Below are positions 1 through 6,476 of a stretch of DNA of 6,665 nt, one piece after another. How positions within the stretch are numbered: the first letter of the stretch is position 1; each line of letters begins with the position of its first letter. The stretch is from an uncultured Clostridia bacterium (GTDB taxonomy: Bacteria; Bacillota; Clostridia; Christensenellales; Aristaeellaceae). The notes below the pieces were generated by a model. The model was not told the origin of the DNA, ran no database searches, and worked only from the letters and a program-made list of their open reading frames with translations. A program made the translations under genes and the position numbers. The stretch spans positions 1-6,665 of the forward strand of contig CAMJXZ010000186.1 of NCBI GenBank assembly GCA_946409855.1, written 5' to 3'.

Positions 1-982
1 TGCCGTACAGGTCGCACTGGTTGCCCTGCCAGTTGTTGTAGACGAAGTTCAGGGGACGCTCGTCGTCGGTCTTGCCGTTGCCGTTCATGTCATGGTCGCG
101 GAAGTAGATCAGCAGCTGCTCCATCTGGGAAGCCTTCAGGGACAGGCCGTCCTTCAGGTCCGCCTCGGTCAGGCCTTCCACGGCGCCCGCCGCAATGGCT
201 TCTTTGGTCCAGCTGACGTTCAGGAACAGCAGGTTCGGGCTCTGCAGCAGGCCCATTTCCTCGATGCGGGGCAGGGAGTAGATCTTGCCGTCTTCCACAT
301 TCAGCAGCTGGGCTTTGATGTCGGGGCGCTCTTCGAGCAGCTTTTTGAAGTTGGGCATGTAATCCAGGTAATCGCTGATGGGCACCAGCACCTTGCGCTT
401 GGCGTACTTGATGATTTCGCCCGCGCCCATGCCGGCGTGGTAGATGGCGTCCGGACGGTTGTCCTTGTTGCCGAAGATCAGGTTCTTCTGCTGGGAATAC
501 ACGGATTCAGACACGTTCTCCCAGTTGACCTGGACATTGGTCTGCGCGAACAGGTCCGCCATGATCTTCATGTCGTTGTAGTCCAGGGCGGAGGCGTTCT
601 TGGAAGAATACACCTGGAAGGACAGCTCCTGCGCGCCTTTTTCGTTCAGGATCGGCGCGGTGGGATCGGTCCACTGGAAGCCGTACTCGGCGTTCAGCGG
701 ATGATCGTTGACAGGCGCTGCGGCAGGCTCGGCTTTTTCTTCCGGGGCAGGCGCCTGGGCGGGCTCCTGCGCGGGCGCTTCGGCCTGAGGCACGCTGTCG
801 GCGGCGGGCTCCTGCGCCGGGGCCTGGGTGGGCGCTTCGGTGGGCGCTTTGGTGGGGGCCTCGGTGGGCGCGGCCGTCGGGGCGGCCGTGGGGGTGCTGC
901 TGTTACCGCCGCTGCAGGCGGTCAGGGTGACCGCCATGACGGCCAGCATGATCAGGCACAGCCATTTCTTCATGTTCTTCAT
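1..982 (-). CDS. Extracellular solute-binding lipoprotein of a CUT1-type sugar ABC importer (partial, C-terminus beyond the window)
   Basis: Membrane-anchored receptor that would bind a sugar or oligosaccharide outside the cell and hand it to the two permeases encoded upstream. The first 327 residues are visible; this family is usually about 500-560 residues, so roughly the last third is missing. A basic start and hydrophobic segment (residues 1-22) end in the lipobox LTAC with Cys23, the expected lipidation site. Residues 24-95 are a Pro/Ala/Thr/Glu-rich linker that begins with six APTx-type tetrapeptides. The binding domain starts near residue 96. A calcium-loop-like stretch at 296-308 has Asp298, Asn300, Asn302, Lys304, Asp306 and Asp307, as known in AlgQ/LipO-type binding proteins. 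The ATG at 982 is chosen because GGAGG (993-997) lies 10 nt upstream; the ATG at 973 would be too far. It is the third gene of the operon, 17 nt after the ytcP-like stop. The substrate cannot be told from sequence. Confidence 0.93.
   Translation of the reverse strand, partial: MKNMKKWLCLIMLAVMAVTLTACSGGNSSTPTAAPTAAPTEAPTKAPTEAPTQAPAQEPAADSVPQAEAPAQEPAQAPAPEEKAEPAAAPVNDHPLNAEYGFQWTDPTAPILNEKGAQELSFQVYSSKNASALDYNDMKIMADLFAQTNVQVNWENVSESVYSQQKNLIFGNKDNRPDAIYHAGMGAGEIIKYAKRKVLVPISDYLDYMPNFKKLLEERPDIKAQLLNVEDGKIYSLPRIEEMGLLQSPNLLFLNVSWTKEAIAAGAVEGLTEADLKDGLSLKASQMEQLLIYFRDHDMNGNGKTDDERPLNFVYNNWQGNQCDLYG
818..889 (-). repeat. Six 12-bp tandem units coding for an APTx-type tetrapeptide linker
   Basis: Inside the lipoprotein gene, residues 32-55 read TAAP, TAAP, TEAP, TKAP, TEAP, TQAP: six in-frame 12-bp units. 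A looser Pro/Ala/Glu/Gln-rich stretch follows to about residue 90. The linker lies directly after the lipidated Cys23, so it would act as a flexible tether between the membrane and the binding domain. Because each unit is 12 bp, gain or loss of copies would keep the reading frame. Confidence 0.85.
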
Positions 983-999
983 AAATTGCGTTCCTCCTT

Positions 1000-1917
1000 T
1001 TAGCCCTTCAGGGAGCCGATCATGACGCCCTGGGCAAAATATTTCTGAACGAAGGGGTACAGGCACAGCACGGGCAGGCTGGACACGATGACGGAAACAT
1101 ACCTGAGCAGGTTGGCCTGGCGGTACTGCTGCAGGATGGTCTCGCCGCTGCCGCCCACGGTGCTTTCGGAAGCGATCAGGATTTCCTTCAGCACCAGCTG
1201 CAGCGGGTACTTGGTGGAATCCTGCAGGAAGATCATGGCGTTGAAGTAGCTGTTCCACTGGCCAACGGCGTAGTAGAGCGCCATGACGGCGAGGATCGCC
1301 TTGGAGAGCGGGAGAACGATAGCGAAGAAGGTCTTGAACTTGCCCGCGCCGTCGATTTTGGCCGCCTCCAGCATGCCCTCCGGGATGGAGGACTCAAAGA
1401 AGGTCTTGCACATGAACAGGTTCCATACCGACATGATGGCCGGCAGGATGACCGCCCATGCGGAGTTGATCAGCCGCAGGCTGCTCATGACGTTGTAGAA
1501 CGGGATCAGGCCGCCGCCAAAGAACATGGGGATGATGAAATACAGCATCCAGAACTTTTTGCCGGGGGTCGTTTTGCGGCTCAGGCCCCAGCCGGCGGGA
1601 ATGGTGACCGCCAGGGCCAGGATCACGGTGACGACGGTATACCAGATGGTGTTCCAGTAGCCGGACCAGACGTCCTGGCGCTGGAAGACGTACTGATAGC
1701 CTTCCAGGGTGATCCGCACCGGGGCCAGCACCACTTCGCCGCCGAGCACGGCGTCCGGATCGGAGAAGGATGCGATAATGATGAAGTACAGGGGATACAG
1801 GATGATCAGCGCCAGAAGCGACAGCACGAACAGGTTGACGATGTAGAAGATCTTGTCGCCCCGGGTGTCTTTCAGCGCGTGATGCTTTTCCTTGTACTCA
1901 GCTTTTACCTTGCTCAT
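1000..1917 (-). CDS. ytcP: Sugar ABC transporter permease, YtcP/AraQ type
   Basis: One of the two membrane channel subunits of the importer (MalG-like half, binding-protein-dependent transport inner membrane component). It is 305 residues long, normal for the family. Hydrophobic segments are visible near residues 24-50, 88-109, 122-141, 151-170, 199-219 and 273-290. The cytoplasmic EAA loop that docks the ATPase is at 184-204 (Glu184-Ala185-Ala186, then IDG 188-190 and LP at 202-203). The C-terminus ends in the YPF...KYFAQGVMIGSLKG pattern typical of YtcP. I chose the ATG at 1917 because GGGAGGG (1925-1931) is 7 nt upstream. A GTG at 1938 is open in frame, but it lacks a site and would overlap the upstream stop. 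The gene is 14 nt downstream of the lplB-like gene. The symbol denotes family resemblance, not a proven orthologue. Confidence 0.95.
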   Translation of the reverse strand: MSKVKAEYKEKHHALKDTRGDKIFYIVNLFVLSLLALIILYPLYFIIIASFSDPDAVLGGEVVLAPVRITLEGYQYVFQRQDVWSGYWNTIWYTVVTVILALAVTIPAGWGLSRKTTPGKKFWMLYFIIPMFFGGGLIPFYNVMSSLRLINSAWAVILPAIMSVWNLFMCKTFFESSIPEGMLEAAKIDGAGKFKTFFAIVLPLSKAILAVMALYYAVGQWNSYFNAMIFLQDSTKYPLQLVLKEILIASESTVGGSGETILQQYRQANLLRYVSVIVSSLPVLCLYPFVQKYFAQGVMIGSLKG

Positions 1918-1931
1918 TCTTCTTCCCTCCC

Positions 1932-2903
1932 TTACCACAGCGAGTTCTCGGAGAACCGCTTGGAGGTAGCGTTGGCGATGATCAGCAGCACCACGTTGAT
2001 CACGGAGTTGAACAGGCCGATGGCCGTGGCGTACGCCTGATCCGGCACGCCGGTCAGACCGCGCTTGTACACGTAGGTGGAAATCAGCTCGCTGACGGAC
2101 AGGTTGGCGTCGTGCTGCATCAGCAGGGCTTTCTCATAGCCGACGCCCATCAGGCCGCCGATGGACATGATGAGCATGACGCTGATCATGGGCATGATGG
2201 CGGGAATGTCCACGTGGATCACGCGCTGGAAGCGGGTCGCGCCGTCGATCATGGCCGCCTCATGCTGCACCGGGTCCACGTTGGACAGGGCCGCGATGTA
2301 AATCACGGCGCTCCAGCCGAAGTCCTGCCAGTTGCTGGACAGGATGTACATGGGGCGGAAGGCCGAGGCTTCCAGCATGTACTGGAACCGCTCGCCGCCC
2401 AGGTGCGCCACCACGTTGTTCACCAGGCCGTCGATGCCGAAGAACAGTCTCAGCATACCGACCAGAACGACCAGCGAGATGAAGTGCGGCGCCGTGTAGA
2501 TGGTCTGGAACACTTTGGCGGCCTGCTTGCGCTTGACCGCGTTGAGCGCCAGGGACACGAGGATCGGCAGCGGGAAGCCGATGATGAAGCCGATGATGCA
2601 GATCAGGAAGGTGTTCTTCATCAGCGGCCAGAACTGCGGGTCGGAGAAGAACCGGGTGAAGTTTTCAAAGCCCACCCAGATGGTTTCGCTGGAGAGGATC
2701 GGGTCGCCGGGCATGAAGTCCTGGAACGCGATCAGGACGCCGTAGATGGGCAGATAGTTGAACAGGAAAACCACCAGGACGGCCGGGAGAATCATGACCA
2801 GGTACGGACAGTTTTCCGTAAAGTTCCGGAGCCATTTTCCCCCGTTCAGCTTATCCTTTTTTTGCCGCACCCCTGCGGCGGGAAGCTGTTTTGCTTTTTG
2901 CAT
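1932..2903 (-). CDS. lplB: Sugar ABC transporter permease, LplB type
   Basis: The other channel subunit (MalF-like half) and the first gene of the importer operon. It has 323 residues. A basic N-terminal stretch (1-30) precedes hydrophobic segments near 34-54, 97-120, 140-155, 186-206, 234-255 and 292-312. The EAA loop is at 215-238 (Glu215-Ala216-Ala217, IDG 219-221, then IPAIMP), the contact site for the ATPase. The tail ANATSKRFSENSLW is the usual LplB-type ending. The start ATG at 2903 has AAGGAGG (2910-2916) 6 nt upstream. LplB/YtcP pairs import oligosaccharides in Firmicutes and Paenibacillus-like bacteria and typically borrow a shared MsmX-like ATPase; none is encoded here. The sugar cannot be inferred. 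The promoter lies about 190 bp upstream in the divergent region. Confidence 0.95.
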   Translation of the reverse strand: MQKAKQLPAAGVRQKKDKLNGGKWLRNFTENCPYLVMILPAVLVVFLFNYLPIYGVLIAFQDFMPGDPILSSETIWVGFENFTRFFSDPQFWPLMKNTFLICIIGFIIGFPLPILVSLALNAVKRKQAAKVFQTIYTAPHFISLVVLVGMLRLFFGIDGLVNNVVAHLGGERFQYMLEASAFRPMYILSSNWQDFGWSAVIYIAALSNVDPVQHEAAMIDGATRFQRVIHVDIPAIMPMISVMLIMSIGGLMGVGYEKALLMQHDANLSVSELISTYVYKRGLTGVPDQAYATAIGLFNSVINVVLLIIANATSKRFSENSLW

Positions 2904-3086
2904 GTGCTCCCTCCTTATCGGATCGGTGTAGAAACGGGTTACAAAAGGTTTCTGTCCCGGGAAAGCCCCCTTTCGTACCGCTGGCCAGGCCTGCTGGCGG
3001 CGCCTGTTGTTCCGTTCTGATCCTCCGGATCAGGGCATCAAGGGTTGTTCTGCAATATGGACCGGCATACGGAGTTTACATTGTCC
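2904..3086 (-). other. Long untranslated leader of the importer mRNA (inferred)
   Basis: From the predicted start of transcription near 3087 to the lplB-like ATG there are about 180 nt without a credible gene. The leader holds a perfect 7-bp hairpin (3017-3033), a shorter 5-bp one with a 4-nt loop (2961-2974), and two overlapping GC palindromes around 2981-2992. No T-run follows any of these hairpins, so none looks like an intrinsic terminator. I do not recognise a known riboswitch. The leader length depends on the promoter call and is inference. Confidence 0.45.
3017..3033 (-). promoter_or_regulatory. Perfect 7-bp inverted repeat in the importer leader
   Basis: CTGATCC and GGATCAG flank a 3-nt centre. 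In the importer mRNA this would form a 7-bp stem with a GGA loop, and loop plus 3' arm carry a GGAGG sequence like a ribosome binding site, although no start codon follows at a useful distance. It could be an RNA stability or protein-binding element, or a DNA operator downstream of the promoter. The repeat is directly visible; its role is not. Confidence 0.5.
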
Positions 3087-3093
3087 GTTCACT

Positions 3094-3122
3094 ATTTTAC
3101 ATTAAGATTTACATGATGTCAA
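3094..3122 (-). promoter_or_regulatory. Sigma-A promoter of the importer operon
   Basis: Read on the minus strand, a perfect -35 TTGACA (3122-3117) is followed by a 17-bp spacer and the -10 TAAAAT (3099-3094, five of six consensus bases). Transcription should begin near 3087. The -35 lies inside the inverted repeat at 3108-3130, so a regulator bound there would cover the promoter. Confidence 0.75.
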
Positions 3123-3130
3123 TATGTAAA
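3108..3130. promoter_or_regulatory. Candidate operator 1: TTTACAT-N9-ATGTAAA, overlapping the importer -35
   Basis: Perfect 7-bp inverted arms (3108-3114 and 3124-3130) with a 9-bp centre. The whole importer -35 (3117-3122) sits in the centre. The arms share the TTTACA core with the second inverted repeat at 3213-3229. The likely binder is the divergently encoded LacI-family regulator, and binding would repress the importer. LacI-family sites more often have a compact centre with CG, so the arrangement is unusual and the assignment is inference. Confidence 0.5.
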
Positions 3131-3212
3131 CGGAATAATTGTGAAATCCGGAAAAATTTGCCATAGAAATATCAAAACACCGTGAGATGTGCAAATGAGA
3201 ATGCTTTCAGAT

Positions 3213-3229
3213 GTTTACAAAACGTAAAC
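3213..3229. promoter_or_regulatory. Candidate operator 2: GTTTAC-N5-GTAAAC upstream of the regulator gene
   Basis: A perfect 6-bp inverted repeat with centre AAAAC lies directly before the candidate promoter of the LacI-type gene and shares its half-site with operator 1. This fits autoregulation. The overlapping sequence around the CG at 3223-3224 also resembles a catabolite (cre) site in part, but its left end lacks the expected TG. Confidence 0.5.
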
Positions 3230-3256
3230 TTGATTTGCGGCGCCGTATATGATAAT
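3230..3256 (+). promoter_or_regulatory. Weak candidate promoter of the LacI-family gene
   Basis: TTGATT (3230-3235) is followed after 15 bp by GATAAT (3251-3256); TATGAT at 3248-3253 is an overlapping alternative -10. Spacing is shorter than the usual 17 bp, so the promoter is weak or the exact boxes are wrong. Transcription would start near 3263, about 30 nt before the ATG. Confidence 0.35.
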
Positions 3257-3291
3257 ATGTAAAAAAAGGACAAGAGGGGCTGAGCGGAACC

Positions 3292-4332
3292 ATGGCAAGC
3301 AAGCGGATTACCATGCAGGATATCGCCGACGCCTGCGGTCTTTCCAGGAATACGGTTTCCAAGGTGTTCAACGGGCGCGGCGCCGTGCCGCCTGCCACCA
3401 GGAGCCTGATCCTGCAGAAGGCGGGAGAACTGGGCTACGGTCTGCCGGCGGAAGAAAGAACGGCGGCGTTTTCCCCGGGGCAGCCCGGCGGCCACATCGC
3501 CCTTCTGACCAGCCATATGCCGGTGGACTATCATTTCGGCACTTATTTTGTCACCACGTTCACCGACCAGATCTGCCGGGCGGGGTATACCCTGAAAATG
3601 TTCGAGATTTCAGCCTCGGAGCTTGCGCGGAAAGAGGTGCCGCCCCATTTTATCCCGGAGCAGACGGCGGGCATCGTGGCGATCGAACTGTTTGACAAGG
3701 ATTATCTGGACATGATCTGCGGCCTTGGCCTGCCCACCATCGTGATCGACAGCCCGGCCCACGCCCTGGTCCAGCTGTTTGCCTGCGATTACGTTTCCAT
3801 GGAGAACGTGGCCAGCGTCGGGGCCGTCATGAGGCAGCTCATCGCCGTGGGGGCCCGGCACATCGGCTTTGTGGGGGACAAGGAGCACTGCGGCAGCTTT
3901 TATGAGCGCTGGTTCGGCTACCGCATGGGGCTGGAGGAAGCGGGCCTGGCCCTGGATGAAGGCATCTGCATTCTGGACCCGGACGCCTCCCCCTATAAGG
4001 ATCCCGACTGGCTGATCGGCCGTATCGACCGGATGCCCGCTTTGCCGGACGCGTTTGTCTGCGCCAACGATTACCTGGCCGTTCACCTGATGAACGCGCT
4101 GAAAAAAAAGGGCCTGTCCATCCCCGGGGACGTGATGGTGACCGGGTTTGACGGCACCTCCCAGTCCGCCCTGGTGGAGCCTTCACTGACCACGGTCCAA
4201 ATCCCCAGCGTTGAAATCGGCCGCATGTCCGCCGATATCCTGCTCGCCAGGATCCGGAACCCGGCGCTGCCGTACAGCTGGACGCACGTCAAAACGACCC
4301 CGGTGTGGAGAAACAGCACAAGAATGCCGTAG
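3292..4332 (+). CDS. LacI/GalR-family transcriptional regulator, likely local controller of the importer
   Basis: DNA-binding protein of 346 residues, the normal LacI length. The N-terminal helix-turn-helix is at residues 7-28 (TMQDIADACGLSRNTVSKVFNG), followed by VPPATRSLILQKAGELGY (32-49). A sugar-binding-protein-like effector domain runs from about 68 to 340, with the family motifs CANDYLA (257-263) and VTGFDG (283-288) and the LTTVQIP segment (299-305). The hinge is atypical: at the place of LacI Leu56, which inserts into the operator centre, there is Ala58. The start at 3292 keeps the whole helix-turn-helix; a GAGGGG at 3274-3279 lies 12 nt upstream, a slightly long distance. The gene is divergent from the importer and separated by a region rich in inverted repeats, so repression of the importer with release by its sugar is the simplest role. 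Activation is not excluded. The effector is unknown. Confidence 0.93.
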   Translation: MASKRITMQDIADACGLSRNTVSKVFNGRGAVPPATRSLILQKAGELGYGLPAEERTAAFSPGQPGGHIALLTSHMPVDYHFGTYFVTTFTDQICRAGYTLKMFEISASELARKEVPPHFIPEQTAGIVAIELFDKDYLDMICGLGLPTIVIDSPAHALVQLFACDYVSMENVASVGAVMRQLIAVGARHIGFVGDKEHCGSFYERWFGYRMGLEEAGLALDEGICILDPDASPYKDPDWLIGRIDRMPALPDAFVCANDYLAVHLMNALKKKGLSIPGDVMVTGFDGTSQSALVEPSLTTVQIPSVEIGRMSADILLARIRNPALPYSWTHVKTTPVWRNSTRMP

Positions 4333-4377
4333 GCCTCCGGGAAAACCGGTCCATATCAGGACCGCGGCGACAGAATT

Positions 4378-4411
4378 AAAAAGGGACGGGAAACGAACCC
4401 CATCCCTTTTT
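4378..4411. terminator. Bidirectional intrinsic terminator between the convergent genes
   Basis: AAAAAGGGA (4378-4386) pairs perfectly with TCCCTTTTT (4403-4411). After a small internal loop, GGG (4388-4390) pairs with CCC (4398-4400) around a 7-nt loop. The stem starts in an A-run and ends in a T-run, so it works in both directions: for the regulator gene on the plus strand (stop at 4332) and for the three-gene operon on the minus strand (stop at 4430). Confidence 0.88.
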
Positions 4412-4429
4412 ATATTTATGGATCATGCC

Positions 4430-4876
4430 TTACGCTTTCTGGTCGAACTGGTGCTTGCACTTGCCGCAGGTGACGTGCATGGTGCCGCTGCCGCGCTTGA
4501 GGCGCAGGATCGCCCTGCACTTGGGGCAGCGGAAGTACTTGTATTCCTTGCGGTTCTTCTGGCGCAGGAGCAGCTGGCGCCCCTTCTGCTTCGTGCCGTA
4601 GAAGAAGGACATGTATCTGCTGTTTTCCATGGCGCGTCCGGCGGTATTGCGGGACAGCATCCGCCAGCCCGTATAGATATACAGCGCCGTGGAAACCAGG
4701 CTCAGCGCGTAGCTCCCCGTGAACAGGGAAACCAGATAGAAGACGATGCCCGTGATCAGAAGATGCAGGGACAGCTGGTCCACCCCGTACCGGCCGGACA
4801 TGAACCGCCTGATCGCCGGGAACACCTTCGCGGCGGCGCCCCGGAGCCAATTTTTAAACTGATTCCAGAATGACAT
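4430..4876 (-). CDS. Small membrane protein with two predicted helices and a C-terminal zinc ribbon
   Basis: Unnamed protein of 148 residues. A basic, amphipathic N-terminus (1-35) is followed by two hydrophobic segments near 36-53 and 56-71 with a very short turn, then a strongly basic stretch (72-114). The C-terminus carries a zinc ribbon: Cys117-Pro-Lys-Cys120 and Cys137-Gly-Lys-Cys140, 16 residues between the knuckles, with hydrophobic and basic residues between. The ribbon probably faces the cytoplasm, where it could bind nucleic acid or another protein. I chose the ATG at 4876 because GGAGG (4885-4889) is 8 nt upstream; an in-frame TTG at 4891 overlaps that site. It is the last gene of the operon, 57 nt after the J-domain gene and just before the terminator. 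The function is unknown; the neighbours suggest a protein-folding or membrane-associated role. Confidence 0.85.
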   Translation of the reverse strand: MSFWNQFKNWLRGAAAKVFPAIRRFMSGRYGVDQLSLHLLITGIVFYLVSLFTGSYALSLVSTALYIYTGWRMLSRNTAGRAMENSRYMSFFYGTKQKGRQLLLRQKNRKEYKYFRCPKCRAILRLKRGSGTMHVTCGKCKHQFDQKA

Positions 4877-4933
4877 GTACTGTGCCTCCAAGCGTGATGA
4901 TGCGATGATTCAGCCCCGCGGCGCGCCTTCCTG

Positions 4934-5638
4934 TCAGCAGCAGATAAACCATCTGCACAGGCAGTTGCTCAGCAGCAGGAACACCGGGCAGGAGATGAAG
5001 GGATTGGCGCAGACCGCCTGCGGGTAACCGAAGCGGACGCCGGTCTGCTGGTAGGTCTGGCCGGTGTACTGCAGCTGGTTGAGCAGCTGCTGGTATTCCG
5101 GATTGCCCGGTTCCATCTGCACGGCCATGCGGGCGTGCTGCAGGGCGGTGATGCGGTTGTTCAGCCCCAGGTTGGCCCGGGCGGACAGGGCGTACCAGGC
5201 GGCGCCGCGCTCGGTCACGCGGTTCAGCGTCTGCAGGGTTTCATAGAAGCGGCCGGTCATGAGGTAATCCAGCGCCGCCTGCATCAGCGGGTCGCTGTAG
5301 GTTTCCTCTGTTTTACGGTAGCTCTGGCCGCTCTGCTGGTAGGCGCTGTTGAAGCTGCCGAAGCCGAAGGCACTGAAGGGGTCGAACCCTTCAAACCCGG
5401 CGCCGTAGCCGGACGCGTTCCCGCCCGGCTGCTGCCAGCCGGCGGACGGGCCGCCCTTTTTGATCCGGATCGCCTCGGTATAGGCCTCGTTGATTTCCTT
5501 CATTTTGGCCTCCGCCGTGGCGGAACCGGGGTGAAGGTCCGGATGGTACTTCTTGGCCAGCTTGCGGTAGGCGGCTTTGATTTCGTCTTCGCTGGCGGAG
5601 GAAGTGATGCCCAGCACCTGAAAGGGATCATTGGTCAT
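4934..5638 (-). CDS. J-domain (DnaJ-like) protein with a Gly/Phe region, helical repeats and a Cys-rich hydrophobic tail
   Basis: Probable co-chaperone that would stimulate the ATPase of a DnaK-type Hsp70. It has 234 residues. The J domain is at about 3-60, with the catalytic HPD at 32-34 and the expected basic helix II (Lys21-Lys30). A Gly/Phe-rich linker covers about 63-105. Residues 115-190 look like TPR-type helical hairpins (the stretch around 145-178 with the pattern AWYALSARANLGLNNRITAL is the clearest). It lacks the DnaJ zinc-finger and the long substrate-binding C-terminus, so it is not the housekeeping DnaJ. The last 25 residues are hydrophobic with Cys210, 217, 226, 228, 233 and 234, which may insert in or attach to the membrane. 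The ATG at 5638 has GGAGG (5648-5652) 9 nt upstream and overlaps the end of the DUF5685 gene by 11 nt, implying coupled translation. Confidence 0.93.
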   Translation of the reverse strand: MTNDPFQVLGITSSASEDEIKAAYRKLAKKYHPDLHPGSATAEAKMKEINEAYTEAIRIKKGGPSAGWQQPGGNASGYGAGFEGFDPFSAFGFGSFNSAYQQSGQSYRKTEETYSDPLMQAALDYLMTGRFYETLQTLNRVTERGAAWYALSARANLGLNNRITALQHARMAVQMEPGNPEYQQLLNQLQYTGQTYQQTGVRFGYPQAVCANPFISCPVFLLLSNCLCRWFICC

Positions 5639-6476
5639 GGCTGTTTTCCTCCGTCGGTTGGTCTTTGCGGTGCATCCTGGCGTAGCGGACCCAGATGCCG
5701 GAAAAAAGGACGTTCCGGATCAGGTCCAGGTCCCGTTCCAGGGGGAGCAGGTCCAGCGCCTGGGCGGCCTCGCCGGCTAAAAGGAGCAGGATGTCCCGCA
5801 CCTGCTCTTCATAATCCGGCCGGGCGTGCAGGGCGGTCAGGGGGTTGAACCGGCGCAGGCGCCGGTCCGCGTCGTAGTCCTCGTAGGCGTCCATCATGCA
5901 GATGAAGCGGCCCAGGGCGAAGCCCAGCGCGTACAGCATGTCCGACCATTCGTCCTTTTTCAGCCGGAACACCTCGCCCACGATCCGCCCGCTCAGGGTG
6001 CACAGCTCGTCCAGGCTGTCGGACTGCTGGGCTTCCAGGATGCTGATGCGCTCCAGCGCGTCGCTGATGACGGCGCATTTTTCGGGGTAGCGGGCGCTGA
6101 TGGCGTCGTAATACTTCCGCAGGGACCGGGCGCGCAGCCCGTACAGCCGGCTGTGCTCGTCCTTTACGCCGTCCAGGCACATGTAATAGGCCAGCAGCAG
6201 GTTCATATCCGCCGCGTAGGGGAACAGAGCGGTATCCGCGTACTGGCGGGAAGCCACCGGGTGCATGGGGCAGACGCCGTCGGTGCGGTTGACCGCGGGC
6301 TCGTACAGGGAGGAAAGGACGATGGCCAGGAAGGTCATGTCGTTGCTCAGCGTGGTGCGGCCGGCCTGGCCGTACTTTTCGCGCAGCACCCGGCACAGCC
6401 CGCAGTAATAGGCGCGGTAGCGGGTCTGCTGTTCCTTGTCCAGGGCCGCCATGTTGGCGGTGATGTAACCGAACAA
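5628..6476 (-). CDS. DUF5685 family protein
   Basis: Helical cytoplasmic protein of unknown function; 282 residues from the TTG at 6476. I recognise the DUF5685 pattern: start MFGY, then YYCGLC (Cys25, Cys28), CPMHP (Cys69, His72), an Asp-containing helix with Asp90 and Asp102, and an acidic motif DAYEDYDAD (196-204) followed by FNPL (210-213). The four Cys/His residues could bind a metal and the two acidic patches could bind a divalent ion, but that is inference. The ATG at 6485 is only 1 nt from GGAGG (6487-6491), too close for initiation; the TTG at 6476 is 10 nt away and gives the family's usual first residues. It is the first gene of the three-gene operon, overlapping the J-domain gene by 11 nt (ATGACCAATGA on the coding strand). 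Confidence 0.88.
   Translation of the reverse strand: MFGYITANMAALDKEQQTRYRAYYCGLCRVLREKYGQAGRTTLSNDMTFLAIVLSSLYEPAVNRTDGVCPMHPVASRQYADTALFPYAADMNLLLAYYMCLDGVKDEHSRLYGLRARSLRKYYDAISARYPEKCAVISDALERISILEAQQSDSLDELCTLSGRIVGEVFRLKKDEWSDMLYALGFALGRFICMMDAYEDYDADRRLRRFNPLTALHARPDYEEQVRDILLLLAGEAAQALDLLPLERDLDLIRNVLFSGIWVRYARMHRKDQPTEENSHDQ

Noticed and set aside
92..1003. 303-residue open frame on the plus strand opposite the lipoprotein gene
   Set aside because: It mirrors the coding frame of the lipoprotein, is Gly/Arg/His/Gln-rich low complexity with no recognisable domain, and has no ribosome binding site.
2112..3020. 302-residue open frame on the plus strand opposite the LplB-type gene
   Set aside because: His/Asp/Gln-rich antisense shadow of a clear permease; it also runs through the importer leader. 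No family resemblance.
3030..3068. 12-codon open frame in the importer leader, ending inside the hairpin
   Set aside because: A leader peptide was considered, but no ribosome binding site precedes its ATG and no terminator or antiterminator structure follows.
2891..3166. 91-residue open frame covering most of the divergent intergenic region
   Set aside because: It begins inside the permease gene in antisense, lacks a ribosome binding site and runs across the AT-rich promoter/operator DNA.
3217..3230. Possible catabolite-repression (cre) site around the CG at 3223-3224
   Set aside because: The right half fits the cre pattern, but the left end lacks the conserved TG. The same bases are better explained by the perfect GTTTAC-N5-GTAAAC repeat.
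5135..5848. 237-residue open frame on the plus strand across the J-domain gene and the end of the DUF5685 gene
   Set aside because: Gly/Ala/Val-rich antisense shadow of two well-supported genes.
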